DNA of 64,000 nucleotides from Helicobacter sp. TUL (GTDB lineage Bacteria; Campylobacterota; Campylobacteria; Campylobacterales; Helicobacteraceae): NCBI RefSeq assembly GCF_002287135.1, contig NZ_NESU01000006.1, positions 1 to 64,000 of the forward strand, read 5' to 3'. Shown piece by piece: positions 15,227 to 24,155 of this stretch (position 1 is its first letter; each line of letters starts with the position of its first letter). The notes under the pieces were generated by a model. It saw only the letters and a program-made list of their open reading frames with translations, ran no database searches and was not told where the DNA came from. The position numbers and the translations under genes were made by a program.

Positions 15227-15232
15227 ATTGTA
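15227..15232 (-). promoter_or_regulatory. Probable -10 box of the PpiC-fba-efp unit
   Basis: Read on the minus strand, TACAAT in the context GCGATACAATAC lies about 50 bp before the PpiC start codon, inside the 85-bp gap to the helicase gene. No -35 box is clear. Confidence 0.35.
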
Positions 15233-15262
15233 TCGCTTAAAGATTAATTACATGCTTAAAAG

Positions 15263-16744
15263 CTAACCCCAAATATTATCCGTGATACTATCGTTGTTGT
15301 ATCGTGATTTGGGGGATCGTTTTTTGTTGCTGCCTTGCTTTTGTCGCGAATGCTTGGTGTGAGATTCTGTATTTTGATGCGTTTGTAGGTTTGCAATTTC
15401 TTCTTTGCTTAAGCCTATGGTTTTGGTGCATTGCGTTTGAATAAAATGGCTAAGAAGTTTTATGCAAAGCTGTGTAGGATCTATGTGTTCTTTTAGATTC
15501 TCAAAATGTTCAAGTCCAAATTGCGTAGTTTGTAATGTAGCTATTTTGCTCAAGAGTGTATCAGAATCTATATCCGCTTCACCCTCTATATGACAAAGCT
15601 CAAGTGTGGCTTTGGTGCTTTGTTTGATTTTGTGAATCTCTTTAAACTCTAAAGGTGTGGCAAGTGTGATAGCTACCCCTTTTTTACCTGCCCTACCAGT
15701 TCGCCCTATGCGATGCACATAGCTTTCTGGGTTTAGCGGTATGTGGTAGTTAAACACGTGAGTTACATCGCTAATATCAAGCCCACGAGAAGCAACATCA
15801 GTGGCTACAAGAATTTCAATAGCATTTTGACGGAATCGCACCATTACATCACGCCTGTCTCGTTGCTCCATATCACCATGCAGTGCAGCGGCGTTAAAAT
15901 TAGCTTTTGTGAGTTTTTGTGCGAGGATATCGGCTTCTTTTTTGGTGCGTGTGAAGATAATGCTTTTTGTGGGATTTTCTGTTTCTAAAAGGCGCAAAAT
16001 TGCTTCATCGCGTTCATTTTCATTGATAATGTAGTATTTTTGATCAATGTCTTGGTTAGTGATATCTACAGGCGATATTTTGATAGATTCTGGATTGTGT
16101 AAGATTCGCATAGCTAAATCTTTGATAGCTTGAGGCATAGTGGCGGAGAAAAGCAATGTTTGAATATTGTTTGGTAGATAGGTAAAGATAGATTCTATAT
16201 CATCTAAAAATCCCATATCAAGCATTTCATCACTTTCATCTAAAACCACGACTCTTGGTGCAAAATCACTAAGACGCCCATTCATCAAATGATCAAGTAA
16301 TCTTCCTGGTGTGGCTATCATTATTTTTGGTTTGTTTTTGAGCAAATCACATTGACGTTTGATGCTTTGTCCGCCATACATACAAATCGTTTTTATGCGC
16401 GCGAAGCGACCAAGCTTGAGGAATTCCTCGCTAATTTGCATTGCAAGTTCTCGTGTAGGTGTGATGATGAGGGCTTCAATCTTATCATTGCGTTGAATCT
16501 TGTTGAGAATAGGGATTGCAAAGGCTGCTGTTTTTCCTGTGCCTGTTTGGGCTTGGGCGATGAGATCTTTACCCTTTAGCACAATCGGGATACTTTGAGC
16601 TTGAATAGGGGAAGGAGCGCTAAAGCCAAGTTCTTTGATACCACGCAAAAGGTAGGGACGCAATCCAAAAGATTCAAAACCTTCTGTGGCTTGTGGAGAT
16701 TGTGCGGTTTCTTGTGTGTTTGTAGAGGCATCTTGTGTTTGCAT
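15263..16744 (-). CDS. rhpA: DEAD-box-family ATP-dependent RNA helicase (DESD variant)
   Basis: A 493-residue helicase that unwinds RNA duplexes; H. pylori has a single one (RhpA). Seen in order: Q motif (FSAPSPIQAQSIP), Walker A AQTGTGKT at 65-72, PTRELA, TPGRLLDHL, motif II DESD, motif III SAT, then the C-terminal helicase part with ATDVASRGLD and HRIGRTGRAG. The C-terminal 90 residues are specific, ending in a Lys/Arg/Ser/Asn-rich tail (HSRQKQGSNKKRSPKSRYNN) likely to bind RNA. DESD instead of DEAD keeps both acidic residues. Divergent from ccdA. Confidence 0.93.
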   Translation of the reverse strand: MQTQDASTNTQETAQSPQATEGFESFGLRPYLLRGIKELGFSAPSPIQAQSIPIVLKGKDLIAQAQTGTGKTAAFAIPILNKIQRNDKIEALIITPTRELAMQISEEFLKLGRFARIKTICMYGGQSIKRQCDLLKNKPKIMIATPGRLLDHLMNGRLSDFAPRVVVLDESDEMLDMGFLDDIESIFTYLPNNIQTLLFSATMPQAIKDLAMRILHNPESIKISPVDITNQDIDQKYYIINENERDEAILRLLETENPTKSIIFTRTKKEADILAQKLTKANFNAAALHGDMEQRDRRDVMVRFRQNAIEILVATDVASRGLDISDVTHVFNYHIPLNPESYVHRIGRTGRAGKKGVAITLATPLEFKEIHKIKQSTKATLELCHIEGEADIDSDTLLSKIATLQTTQFGLEHFENLKEHIDPTQLCIKLLSHFIQTQCTKTIGLSKEEIANLQTHQNTESHTKHSRQKQGSNKKRSPKSRYNNDSITDNIWG

Positions 16745-16776
16745 TATAAGCCTTTAAAAGTTAGATAATGTGTGCT

Positions 16777-16782
16777 ATTGTA
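16777..16782 (-). promoter_or_regulatory. Probable -10 box of the RNA helicase gene
   Basis: On the minus strand TACAAT, in GCTACAATAGC, lies 32 bp before the helicase start codon, within the divergent intergenic region. Confidence 0.4.
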
Positions 16783-16825
16783 GCAAAATTCGCTGAAAAC
16801 ACCTCTTAATTTTGTGATTGTGTAT

Positions 16826-16831
16826 TATAAT
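16826..16831 (+). promoter_or_regulatory. Probable -10 box of ccdA
   Basis: A consensus TATAAT in the context TGTATTATAATG, matching the extended Helicobacter -10 form, about 75 bp before the ccdA start. No other plus-strand promoter is obvious before the run of genes reaching 25.2 kb. Confidence 0.5.
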
Positions 16832-16908
16832 GCCTTGATTGATTTTTGCTTGATTTGCTAACAAGGTATTGTAGATTCTTAAAAAGATATAAGTTTAGGC
16901 GTATACAT

Positions 16909-17643
16909 ATGGAAGAGACACTTTATAACACGATTTTTACTTCTGCTCCATTAGTTGCAAGTTTTTTGGCAGGGATTCTGACATTTTTAAGTCCTTGTAT
17001 TTTGCCACTTATTCCGGCTTATATTTCCTATATAAGTGGTATCGCACTTGAGGATATGTCAGAAACTCTTATGCGTCATCGTGTCAAGATTGTGTTAAAA
17101 ACTTTGAGTTTTATTTTGGGGTTTTGTAGTGTTTTTGTGATTTTGGGACTTTTTTTTGGTAGTGTGCTTGGGCAATGGCTAAAAAGTGATGTGTTTGGCT
17201 ATATCGCTGGTGGCATTGTGATTGTATTTGGGCTACATTTTTTGGGGATTTTTCGGATACAATTTCTGTATAAAGTTTCCCCAAAGTTATCTTTTGGTTA
17301 TTTAGAATCTATGCCGTTTTTATCGCCATTTTGGGCATTTTTAGCACCATTTTTGCTAGGTGTAAGTTTTAGTGCATGTTGGACGCCGTGCGCAGGACCG
17401 ATTTTGGGTTCGATTTTGGCACTTGGTATGCTAAAAAATGATATGGCTTTGTGGTATATGCTAAGCTATGCGAGTGGTTTGGGCTTGGCGTTTTTGCTTA
17501 CAAGTTTGGTTATTGAGCGTGCGCTTGAGGTATTAAAGAAACTAAAAAAATGTATGCGTGGTATAGAAATTGGTTGTGGTATTTTGCTAATTGGTGTTGG
17601 CGTGTTGATTATGCAAGGGAAGCTAGACATAGCGTTGCAATAG
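16909..17643 (+). CDS. ccdA: Cytochrome c biogenesis protein CcdA (DsbD-like membrane domain)
   Basis: A 244-residue inner-membrane protein with six predicted helices. It moves electrons from cytoplasmic thioredoxin to periplasmic thiol proteins needed for cytochrome c maturation. The two redox cysteines lie in matching repeats, FLSPCILPLIPAYISY and SACWTPCAGPILG, diagnostic for the CcdA/DsbD family. ATG 16909 is chosen since the frame upstream of it is not membrane-like. The next gene begins 7 bp later. H. pylori has the pair ccdA-dihydroorotase-like in the same order (HP0265, HP0266). Confidence 0.92.
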   Translation: MEETLYNTIFTSAPLVASFLAGILTFLSPCILPLIPAYISYISGIALEDMSETLMRHRVKIVLKTLSFILGFCSVFVILGLFFGSVLGQWLKSDVFGYIAGGIVIVFGLHFLGIFRIQFLYKVSPKLSFGYLESMPFLSPFWAFLAPFLLGVSFSACWTPCAGPILGSILALGMLKNDMALWYMLSYASGLGLAFLLTSLVIERALEVLKKLKKCMRGIEIGCGILLIGVGVLIMQGKLDIALQ

Positions 17644-17650
17644 GAGGTAG

Positions 17651-18895
17651 ATGATGATTTTTGCTAATGCGATGGGGTGTGATTACACACGATATGCTCC
17701 AATGTGTATTAAAGTCGAAGATGGCTTTATAACCCAAATTACAGATGATTTGCGTGCGATGAGTGATGTGGAGTTGCATGAGGTTATTGATGTAGATTCT
17801 AAGCTACTTATGCCAAGTTTTATAGATTGTAATGTCTATCCTAAGGGGCGAGTTCTTTCGAGAAAAACACTTACTTCATTATCTCAAAAAGCCCTAAGAG
17901 GTGGTTATGGCACTCTTTTGCTTTTGCCTGATACAACACCTGTGATTGATAGTGAGGCAATTGTGGAGCTTGTGAGGAGTGTTGATACAGATCTTAGTGT
18001 GCATATCTTGCCAAGTATTAAGCCAGTATTTTGGGATAAAGATATGCTAAAGCTTACGGATATTGGTAAGCTTTATGATAACAAGGCGCGTGGAATCTAC
18101 TTTCAAAGCGATATTGAGGGGAATCTTATCTTGCGCATTGCACAATATGCCAAAATGCTAAAGACTCCTCTTATTTGTTTTGCACAAAATACCTCTTTGG
18201 CACAAGGGGTTATCAATCAAGGAGCGTTTGCCACAAAACTTGGATTGCCAACAATGCACCATAAGGCTCAAAGCATTGAAGTAGCAAAGATGTGTGAAAT
18301 GCTTTTAGCCCAAGATGTTGATGTGCTTTTTAGTGCTATAGGGTCGCCGCGTTGTCTTGAGATTATTCATGCCTACAAAAAACAAGGGCTTAGAGCCTAT
18401 ACTGAAGTAAGCTTGCATCATCTTATTCTTAATGAAACAATTTGTGATGATTATAATACGGCTGGAAAACTCAATCCTCCTTTGCTTAGTGAATCTATGC
18501 GCCAAGAATTTGCAAACTTGCTATGTGAGGGTTATATTGATGTTTTGACAAGCTTGCAGTGTGCGAACTTTAATTCCCAAAAAGATCAGGTATTTGAGCT
18601 TGCAAGTTTTGGGATTGATAGCGTGGCGTATGGCTTTGCACTTGCTTATGACAAAATTTTTAAGCCCTATAACCTTAGTCTTAGTATGCTTTCTAAACTT
18701 TGTAGTTATAATCCAGCACAGATTTTAGGGTTGGATAGCGGTAGCCTTGAAGTTGGTAAGAGGGCGGATTTTTTGATTGTGGATTTACATCAACATACGC
18801 ATATTAGTGATAATTTCTCACCATATTATGGTGTGGATTTAGAATCTAAAGTTGTGATGATGTATAGAGATTCACAATTATATGAGATTTCATAA
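17651..18895 (+). CDS. Dihydroorotase-like protein lacking metal ligands
   Basis: A 414-residue amidohydrolase-fold protein with AGGAGG just before ATG 17651. The general layout is that of long-form dihydroorotase: a beta start (NAMGCDYTRYAP), MPSFIDCNVYPKGR, GGYGTLLLLPDTTP, YNPAQILGLDSGSLEVGKRADFLIVDL. The catalytic parts are missing, however. The usual DxHxH is DCNVY, the VHAE-type motif is FAQNT, and the DHAPH motif is SLQCANF. It is therefore probably inactive and may, like the noncatalytic PyrC' of some bacteria, support aspartate transcarbamoylase. Annotated relatives are often simply called PyrC. Confidence 0.8.
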   Translation: MMIFANAMGCDYTRYAPMCIKVEDGFITQITDDLRAMSDVELHEVIDVDSKLLMPSFIDCNVYPKGRVLSRKTLTSLSQKALRGGYGTLLLLPDTTPVIDSEAIVELVRSVDTDLSVHILPSIKPVFWDKDMLKLTDIGKLYDNKARGIYFQSDIEGNLILRIAQYAKMLKTPLICFAQNTSLAQGVINQGAFATKLGLPTMHHKAQSIEVAKMCEMLLAQDVDVLFSAIGSPRCLEIIHAYKKQGLRAYTEVSLHHLILNETICDDYNTAGKLNPPLLSESMRQEFANLLCEGYIDVLTSLQCANFNSQKDQVFELASFGIDSVAYGFALAYDKIFKPYNLSLSMLSKLCSYNPAQILGLDSGSLEVGKRADFLIVDLHQHTHISDNFSPYYGVDLESKVVMMYRDSQLYEIS

Positions 18896-18923
18896 CGCAC
18901 ACAAAGCAAGGGGAGAGTAGCGT

Positions 18924-19910
18924 ATGTGGCAAGATATCATAGAGCTTTGGGATAAAGCATTACCTTTTATGAAGAGCTTTGGGCTTATTGCACTAAAGAT
19001 TATTATATTGCTTGTAGTGGGATATTATCTCTCGCGATTTGTTGCAAAAAAGATTAAAAAAGCCCTAGAGCCAAAAGATAAAATGTTGGCAAATTTTTTA
19101 TCTCAAGTAGCATTTATCGGCATTAATGTCGCTATCATTATTGCTGCACTTGGGACAGCCGGAGTGCAAACGCATTCGATTATCGCGGTGCTTGGGACAG
19201 CTGGTATAGCCATCGCGTTAGGTTTAAAAGATTCGCTTTCTTCTGTGGCAAGTGGGATTATTCTCATTGTTTTGCGTCCCTTTGTGCATGGCGATACGAT
19301 TGAGGTTGGGTCATTGCTTGGCAAGGTAGAGGCTATCAATCTCTTTAATACCACCATTCGCCTACCAGATGGCAAGCTCGCCATATTGCCTAATAGCAAT
19401 GTATCTCAAGCAAATGTTATTAATCATACAGATATTTCACAAAGGCGTGTTGATATTGTGTTTGGTGTCGGATATGGGAGTGATATAAATGCTGTCAAAA
19501 TGATTGCTATTAATGTGCTAGAGCATAATGCGTGTGTGGATTTGGGACGCGGATATTTTGTAGGTATGCAAGATATGGGTGCAAGTTCGTTAGATTTTTT
19601 ATTGCGTTTTTGGGTGGATATAAATTATGGGCTTGTGGAGACAAAAGCCTATATTTTAGAGGCGCTAAAGGTCAATTTAGAATCTAATGGGATAGAGATT
19701 CCATTTAATAAGCTTGATGTCAATGTTTTTCAAGCTCAAGATACACAAAAGCAAGATTCACGCGATAGCATTGTGTATGTGGAGACTGATGCGATAGCTC
19801 CTCGTAATATTTCTCAAAACAAGCCAATACAAGAAGAACAAACAAGTTACAATGTGTTTAAAGCCTTTACGGATAAGATTAAACAGAATCTAAAGGATAA
19901 TGGTGCGTAG
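18924..19910 (+). CDS. Small-conductance mechanosensitive channel, MscS family
   Basis: A 328-residue inner-membrane channel that opens under membrane tension to release solutes. Three N-terminal helices (about 18-40, 58-85 and 88-120) end in the pore helix AVLGTAGIAIALGLKDSLSSVASG. The MscS beta domain follows with RPFVHGDTIEVGSLLGKVEAINLFNTTIRLPDG and ILPNSNV, then an alpha/beta domain to 270. The last 55 residues are polar and without family match. GGGGAGAG is the ribosome site. The next gene's start overlaps its stop by 11 nt. Confidence 0.92.
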   Translation: MWQDIIELWDKALPFMKSFGLIALKIIILLVVGYYLSRFVAKKIKKALEPKDKMLANFLSQVAFIGINVAIIIAALGTAGVQTHSIIAVLGTAGIAIALGLKDSLSSVASGIILIVLRPFVHGDTIEVGSLLGKVEAINLFNTTIRLPDGKLAILPNSNVSQANVINHTDISQRRVDIVFGVGYGSDINAVKMIAINVLEHNACVDLGRGYFVGMQDMGASSLDFLLRFWVDINYGLVETKAYILEALKVNLESNGIEIPFNKLDVNVFQAQDTQKQDSRDSIVYVETDAIAPRNISQNKPIQEEQTSYNVFKAFTDKIKQNLKDNGA

Positions 19911-21195
19911 TCAAAAGATTATCGGAGCAAGTAGAGTTTTTATCTGTGATGAGGGGTTTTGTATCCTCAAAGATGGCGGTGTGTTGTATGAAAGCCTAGA
20001 TTATGCGCAAAGTGGGGATTTGCAGAGTGCAAAAATTTTGGCGGTAGGAGATTATGAGAATCTAACACGCACCTATCCAAATGCACAAAAGGAATTTTGG
20101 CATAATGGTGTGTTGCTTCCTACGCTTGTGAATGCACATATACACTTTGAATTTAGCAACAACGCGACAAACTTTGTGTATGGGGATTTTGGGCAGTGGC
20201 TAGATTCTGTAATTGCAAAGCGCGATGATGTGCTTAGTGATATTACCAAAAGCGTATCCCAAGCCATAGATTCACAACTGCGCAGTGGTGTTGGGCTTGT
20301 GGGGGCGATTAGTAGCTATGGCTATGATATGGAAGCGTTGAGGAAGTCTGCGTTGCGCGTGGTGTATTTTTGCGAAGCAATGGGAAGCAATCCTAGCGCG
20401 ATTGATACGCTTTTTAGTAATTTTAAGGCGCGTTTGTATCAAAGTATGGAATACAAAAACACAAGGTTTATACCGGCTGTGGCATTGCATTCGCCATATT
20501 CTTTACATCATATCTATGCAAAATATGTCTTACAAGAGGCAAAAAAACTCCAAACGCCAATTAGTGCTCATTTTTTAGAATCTCAACACGAGCAGGAATG
20601 GCTGTGTCATGGTAGCGGATATTTTTATAATTTTTTTGCACACACATTTGGTGTCCCAAACCCTAAACCATTTTATACAATCCAGAGTTTTTTGGAGCAG
20701 TTTGTGGGTATGGAGCATGTGCTTTTGACGCATTGTCTTTTTGCCGATAAAAATGTGCTAGAGATAATGCGAGAGAATGCTTATAATATCGTAACTTGTC
20801 CGCGTTCTAATAGATTATTAAATAATACATATTTGCCACTTGAAATAAATACAAAGACAATGCCACAAGCACATACTCTTTTAAATATTGCCTTAGGCAC
20901 AGATGGCAAGAGTTCTAATGCTGATGTAAATATTCTTGAAGAAATGCGTTTTATGCTTTTTGCGTATCCGCATATAGAGCTTAATGTTTTAGCCACGCAG
21001 ATTCTACAAATGGCAACGCGCAATGGTGCAAAAGCGCTTGGCATACAAGGTGGAATCTTGGAGCATGGATATAATGCAGATATGGTTGTATTTGAGATTC
21101 CAGATATTGAACATTCTTGCCAAGAAGCCTTGCAGTGTATCTTGCACGCCAAGGAAGCAAAGCGAATGATTATTAATGGTAGGGAGATTATATAA
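19900..21195 (+). CDS. Aminodeoxyfutalosine deaminase candidate (amidohydrolase)
   Basis: A 431-residue amidohydrolase in the cytosine deaminase/chlorohydrolase group. Metal and catalytic residues are visible: NAHIHFE (HxH), SAHFLESQHE (His and Glu), LTHCLFAD (His) and LGTDGKSSN (Asp), followed by the C-terminal sheet GILEHGYNADMVVFE. Relatives in Helicobacter and Campylobacter (HP0267) deaminate 6-aminodeoxyfutalosine in the futalosine route to menaquinone, the only quinone of these bacteria. The start ATG overlaps the channel gene. Function rests on recall of the family, since related deaminases with other substrates look similar. Confidence 0.75.
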   Translation: MVRSQKIIGASRVFICDEGFCILKDGGVLYESLDYAQSGDLQSAKILAVGDYENLTRTYPNAQKEFWHNGVLLPTLVNAHIHFEFSNNATNFVYGDFGQWLDSVIAKRDDVLSDITKSVSQAIDSQLRSGVGLVGAISSYGYDMEALRKSALRVVYFCEAMGSNPSAIDTLFSNFKARLYQSMEYKNTRFIPAVALHSPYSLHHIYAKYVLQEAKKLQTPISAHFLESQHEQEWLCHGSGYFYNFFAHTFGVPNPKPFYTIQSFLEQFVGMEHVLLTHCLFADKNVLEIMRENAYNIVTCPRSNRLLNNTYLPLEINTKTMPQAHTLLNIALGTDGKSSNADVNILEEMRFMLFAYPHIELNVLATQILQMATRNGAKALGIQGGILEHGYNADMVVFEIPDIEHSCQEALQCILHAKEAKRMIINGREII

Positions 21196-21201
21196 GATTC
21201 T

Positions 21202-22044
21202 ATGGTTGGGACATTACAGAATCTACACATCACGCGTCTTAGCCCATATGGTGCATTTTTGCAAGGAAATAACACAGAGATTTTGTTGCCCAAAAAATTT
21301 GTGGATTCTGCGATGTGTGTGGGCGATAGTGTGCGTGTGTTTGTCGCATTTGATTCAGAAGATAGGATTGTTGCTACGACACAGATTCCAAAACTTTTGC
21401 TTGGTGAGGTTGGAGCGTTAGAAATAGTTGATAGCAATCAGTATGGGTATTTTGGAGATTTGGGTATAGATAAGCATTTGTTTATCCCACACAAAGCTCC
21501 AAAACGCACGATGATAGGGAAAAAGCTTGTTATATTTCTCACGCTTGATAAGCAAGGTAGATTGATAGGTAAGCTTGGCGTGAGGGAGTATTTGCGTCCG
21601 TGTCGCGATAAGCGATTGCTACGAAGCGAGGTTAAAGGACTTGTTTTTGAACGCACACCGCTAGGCTTTGGCTGTGCGGTAGATGTGGGTGCGCTAGATT
21701 CTGGACAAAAAGTATTGCATTATGGATTGTTGTATGCAAATGAGGTGGCTTATACACCTCATATAGGTGAAAATGTGAGTGTGTATATCAAAAACATTCG
21801 TCAAGATGGCAAGATTGATCTTAGCGCGGTAGCACAGAGTGAATTTGTGTTGCTTGAGGCATTGATAGCGCATAATGGGCGACTTGAGCTTGATTTTAAA
21901 AGCTCACCACAAGAGATTACTACACTTTTGTCTATGAGTAAGAAAAATTTTAAAACTCTTGCCAATAAACTTGTAAGAGATGAGAAAGCAAAATTTGTAG
22001 AAAGTGCTGTGCGTTCTGGACACAAGGCACTTGTGCTTGTGTAA
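21202..22044 (+). CDS. CvfB-like S1 RNA-binding protein
   Basis: A 280-residue protein made of repeated S1-like units: GTLQNLHITRLSPYGAFLQG, then GEVGALEIVDSNQYGYFGDLGID, then GLVFERTPLGFGCAVDVG and a part ending IGENVSVYIKNIRQDGKIDLS, with a C-terminal winged-helix-like stretch (HNGRLELDFKSSPQEITTLL). This layout is that of the CvfB/YitL family, which binds RNA and affects virulence factor expression in Gram-positives; its role in Helicobacter is not established. It follows the deaminase gene by 6 bp and precedes the radical SAM gene by 5 bp. Confidence 0.8.
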   Translation: MVGTLQNLHITRLSPYGAFLQGNNTEILLPKKFVDSAMCVGDSVRVFVAFDSEDRIVATTQIPKLLLGEVGALEIVDSNQYGYFGDLGIDKHLFIPHKAPKRTMIGKKLVIFLTLDKQGRLIGKLGVREYLRPCRDKRLLRSEVKGLVFERTPLGFGCAVDVGALDSGQKVLHYGLLYANEVAYTPHIGENVSVYIKNIRQDGKIDLSAVAQSEFVLLEALIAHNGRLELDFKSSPQEITTLLSMSKKNFKTLANKLVRDEKAKFVESAVRSGHKALVLV

Positions 22045-22049
22045 GTTTT

Positions 22050-22928
22050 ATGAAATTTGATAGGGTGTATATAGAGCTTAGCGATATTTGTGGGCTTAGC
22101 TGTAGTTTTTGTCCCCATAGCCAACAAACAAGTAAGCGAGGGGTGATGAGTGTAGAGCATTTTAGAGAAATTTTGCAACAACTCACCACGCCAAAACCCC
22201 TAACAAAACTTGTGCATTTACATATTTTGGGTGATCCACTAGCTATAAAAAATCTTGATGTGTATCTTGAGCTGTTGGCACATTATAATCTTTTGGTTGA
22301 TCTTGTTACAAGTGGGAAATTTTTAGATTCTTGGCATTGGGATTTACTACTAAAGCCTCCTGTGCATCAGATCGCATTTTCTTTGAGTGCGTTTTTGGAT
22401 TCGCCACAAAAATTTCACGCAAATCATATTGAGCGAATCTTGGAGTTTTGCATGTATCACAGGCAGATTCAAAGCGAAACATTTGTGCATTTGCGCACCC
22501 AAGAGAGAGATAAACATACGCTTATCACACATTTGCAAAATGGCAATGAGATAATGAAAAATCTTGCTAAGGAGCTTGATACTGCGGATCACAAGGCATA
22601 TCGCCTTTGGTATAAGGTTTTTTGCACATTTACACGCTATCACCGCTGGAGAGAAGATTCTAAAGAAGAGATCAAACCTCTTAGAAAGCTTTTTTGCTAT
22701 GGTGGCTTAAAGCAGATAGGGATTTTGAGTAATGGCGTGGTTGTGCCTTGCTGTATGGATTGTTTTGGGGAGATTAAGCTTGGGGATTTGCATACACAAA
22801 GTCTTAGAGAGATTTTAGATTCACCACTATATCATGCTATCACAGAGGGATTTAGGCAAGGTATAGCATATCATTCAAAATGCCAAAAATGTGATTATGC
22901 AAGGGGTTTGGTGCGCAATCTACACTAA
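22050..22928 (+). CDS. Radical SAM/SPASM-domain protein
   Basis: A 292-residue protein beginning RVYIELSDICGLSCSFCPHS, with the CxxxCxxC of a radical SAM [4Fe-4S] cluster at about residues 14-21. The C-terminal 80 residues have CYGGLKQIGILSNGVVVPCCMD and SKCQKCDYARGL, a SPASM-type auxiliary cluster region. The reaction cannot be read from the sequence. These enzymes commonly modify peptides, but there is no peptide substrate gene nearby. The preceding gene ends 5 bp upstream, so it probably belongs to the same transcript. Confidence 0.8.
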   Translation: MKFDRVYIELSDICGLSCSFCPHSQQTSKRGVMSVEHFREILQQLTTPKPLTKLVHLHILGDPLAIKNLDVYLELLAHYNLLVDLVTSGKFLDSWHWDLLLKPPVHQIAFSLSAFLDSPQKFHANHIERILEFCMYHRQIQSETFVHLRTQERDKHTLITHLQNGNEIMKNLAKELDTADHKAYRLWYKVFCTFTRYHRWREDSKEEIKPLRKLFCYGGLKQIGILSNGVVVPCCMDCFGEIKLGDLHTQSLREILDSPLYHAITEGFRQGIAYHSKCQKCDYARGLVRNLH

Positions 22929-23012
22929 CAATATTTCTATGAAATTGTGATATGTCTAAGAGTGGAATCGTTTTTGCTGAATCTAGCAAGAAAAAACACA
23001 AAAGGATTTGGT

Positions 23013-24143
23013 TTGAGATTATGGATAGTAATTTGTGTTGTTAGTATCGCTATATTACAAGCCGTAAGCCTTGAGGAATATCTGTTTATGGGCAAACCTC
23101 GTGGACATCTTGGCTTGTATTATCAAGATATGACTGAAAAGCGATCTAATTTTGCTGATATTAACTTTTCTATGGGGTATGACACACCAGTGAGCAGTAA
23201 TGGACTTAGCTTTGGCGGGTCATTTTGGCTTGCTGCACGCATGTATGAGTATTCTAGGGGAGATTTTAATTCAACAAAAGATAGCTCTATTTGGACAGAG
23301 GGTTATGTGCGCTACAACAGAAATGATCGCTTGAGAGTAGAAGCTGGGAGATTTTATGCAAATACCGAATGGATCAAATACTATAATCAAGGAATAAGAG
23401 TAGATTATGCGCTCTCACCTAATGTATTTGCCAATCTTATGTGGGTTAATAAAAATGCGTATGTAACAAATTATCGTATGTCTAATTATCGCAATCCTTT
23501 TGATAGAGAGGGTGTGTTTTTTGGTTCTGTCAATATCTTGCCCTTGCAATCACCAATGAAAATTATTCCATACTTTTATGTAGCACCTAATCGATTTAAT
23601 GCTTTTGGGATTAAGATTCAATTAGAAAAACCCTCTGTTGGAGATTCTGTATTTTATGCAAATGTCCATTTGCTCTCTTATTTAGGTAAAAATCAAGTTG
23701 TGGAACAAACTCGCACTGATGGCGATGGGGGTTTTGTGTGGGTTGAGGGAGGCGTTAAGTGGGCTGGTGTTAAATTTGGTGGAGGCATTATTAGTGTGTC
23801 TGAAAAAGGTGCAAGTGGTATCGATGCCTTTGGACAAAGCACGGTTTTTGAGCGTAGAGAAGGTTTATTTTATGCAGACGCCAATACATTTTATGGTTTG
23901 CTAGAATATACATTTCCTAATCATGTCGTGTTAGAATCTGCAGCACGCTATACAAGCATAGGTGCAAAGCAGATTTTAAATTGGGAAGCCAATGCTAAAT
24001 TAAGCGTGGCACCAGATGTATGGTTAGGTGGTGGTTTCATAGGTATGCTCAATAATGCAAATATTACACTTGATGATTATATCTTTGCAAGTGATGGCAA
24101 AAATTATCTATTGGGTAGGGTATTTTTCCAAGCTAATTTTTAA
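23013..24143 (+). CDS. Outer-membrane beta-barrel protein (Opr-like porin family)
   Basis: The frame can be opened back to 22947, but TTG 23013 has AAAGGA 7 nt upstream and begins a classical signal peptide (RLWIVICVVSIAILQAVS), so it is preferred (376 residues). The mature protein is a run of alternating beta strands with Gly and aromatic residues (GRFYANTEWIKYYNQGIRVDY, GGFVWVEGGVKWAGVKFGGG) and ends in YLLGRVFFQANF, with the C-terminal Phe expected for Bam-assembled barrels. It is likely a porin of the type seen in Helicobacter and Campylobacter. Substrate unknown. Confidence 0.75.
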   Translation: MRLWIVICVVSIAILQAVSLEEYLFMGKPRGHLGLYYQDMTEKRSNFADINFSMGYDTPVSSNGLSFGGSFWLAARMYEYSRGDFNSTKDSSIWTEGYVRYNRNDRLRVEAGRFYANTEWIKYYNQGIRVDYALSPNVFANLMWVNKNAYVTNYRMSNYRNPFDREGVFFGSVNILPLQSPMKIIPYFYVAPNRFNAFGIKIQLEKPSVGDSVFYANVHLLSYLGKNQVVEQTRTDGDGGFVWVEGGVKWAGVKFGGGIISVSEKGASGIDAFGQSTVFERREGLFYADANTFYGLLEYTFPNHVVLESAARYTSIGAKQILNWEANAKLSVAPDVWLGGGFIGMLNNANITLDDYIFASDGKNYLLGRVFFQANF

Positions 24144-24155
24144 AGATAGGGTGGT

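Noticed and set aside
20781-21437. Long minus-strand frame of 218 codons
   Set aside because: It runs antisense across the deaminase and CvfB-like genes, whose protein motifs are clear.
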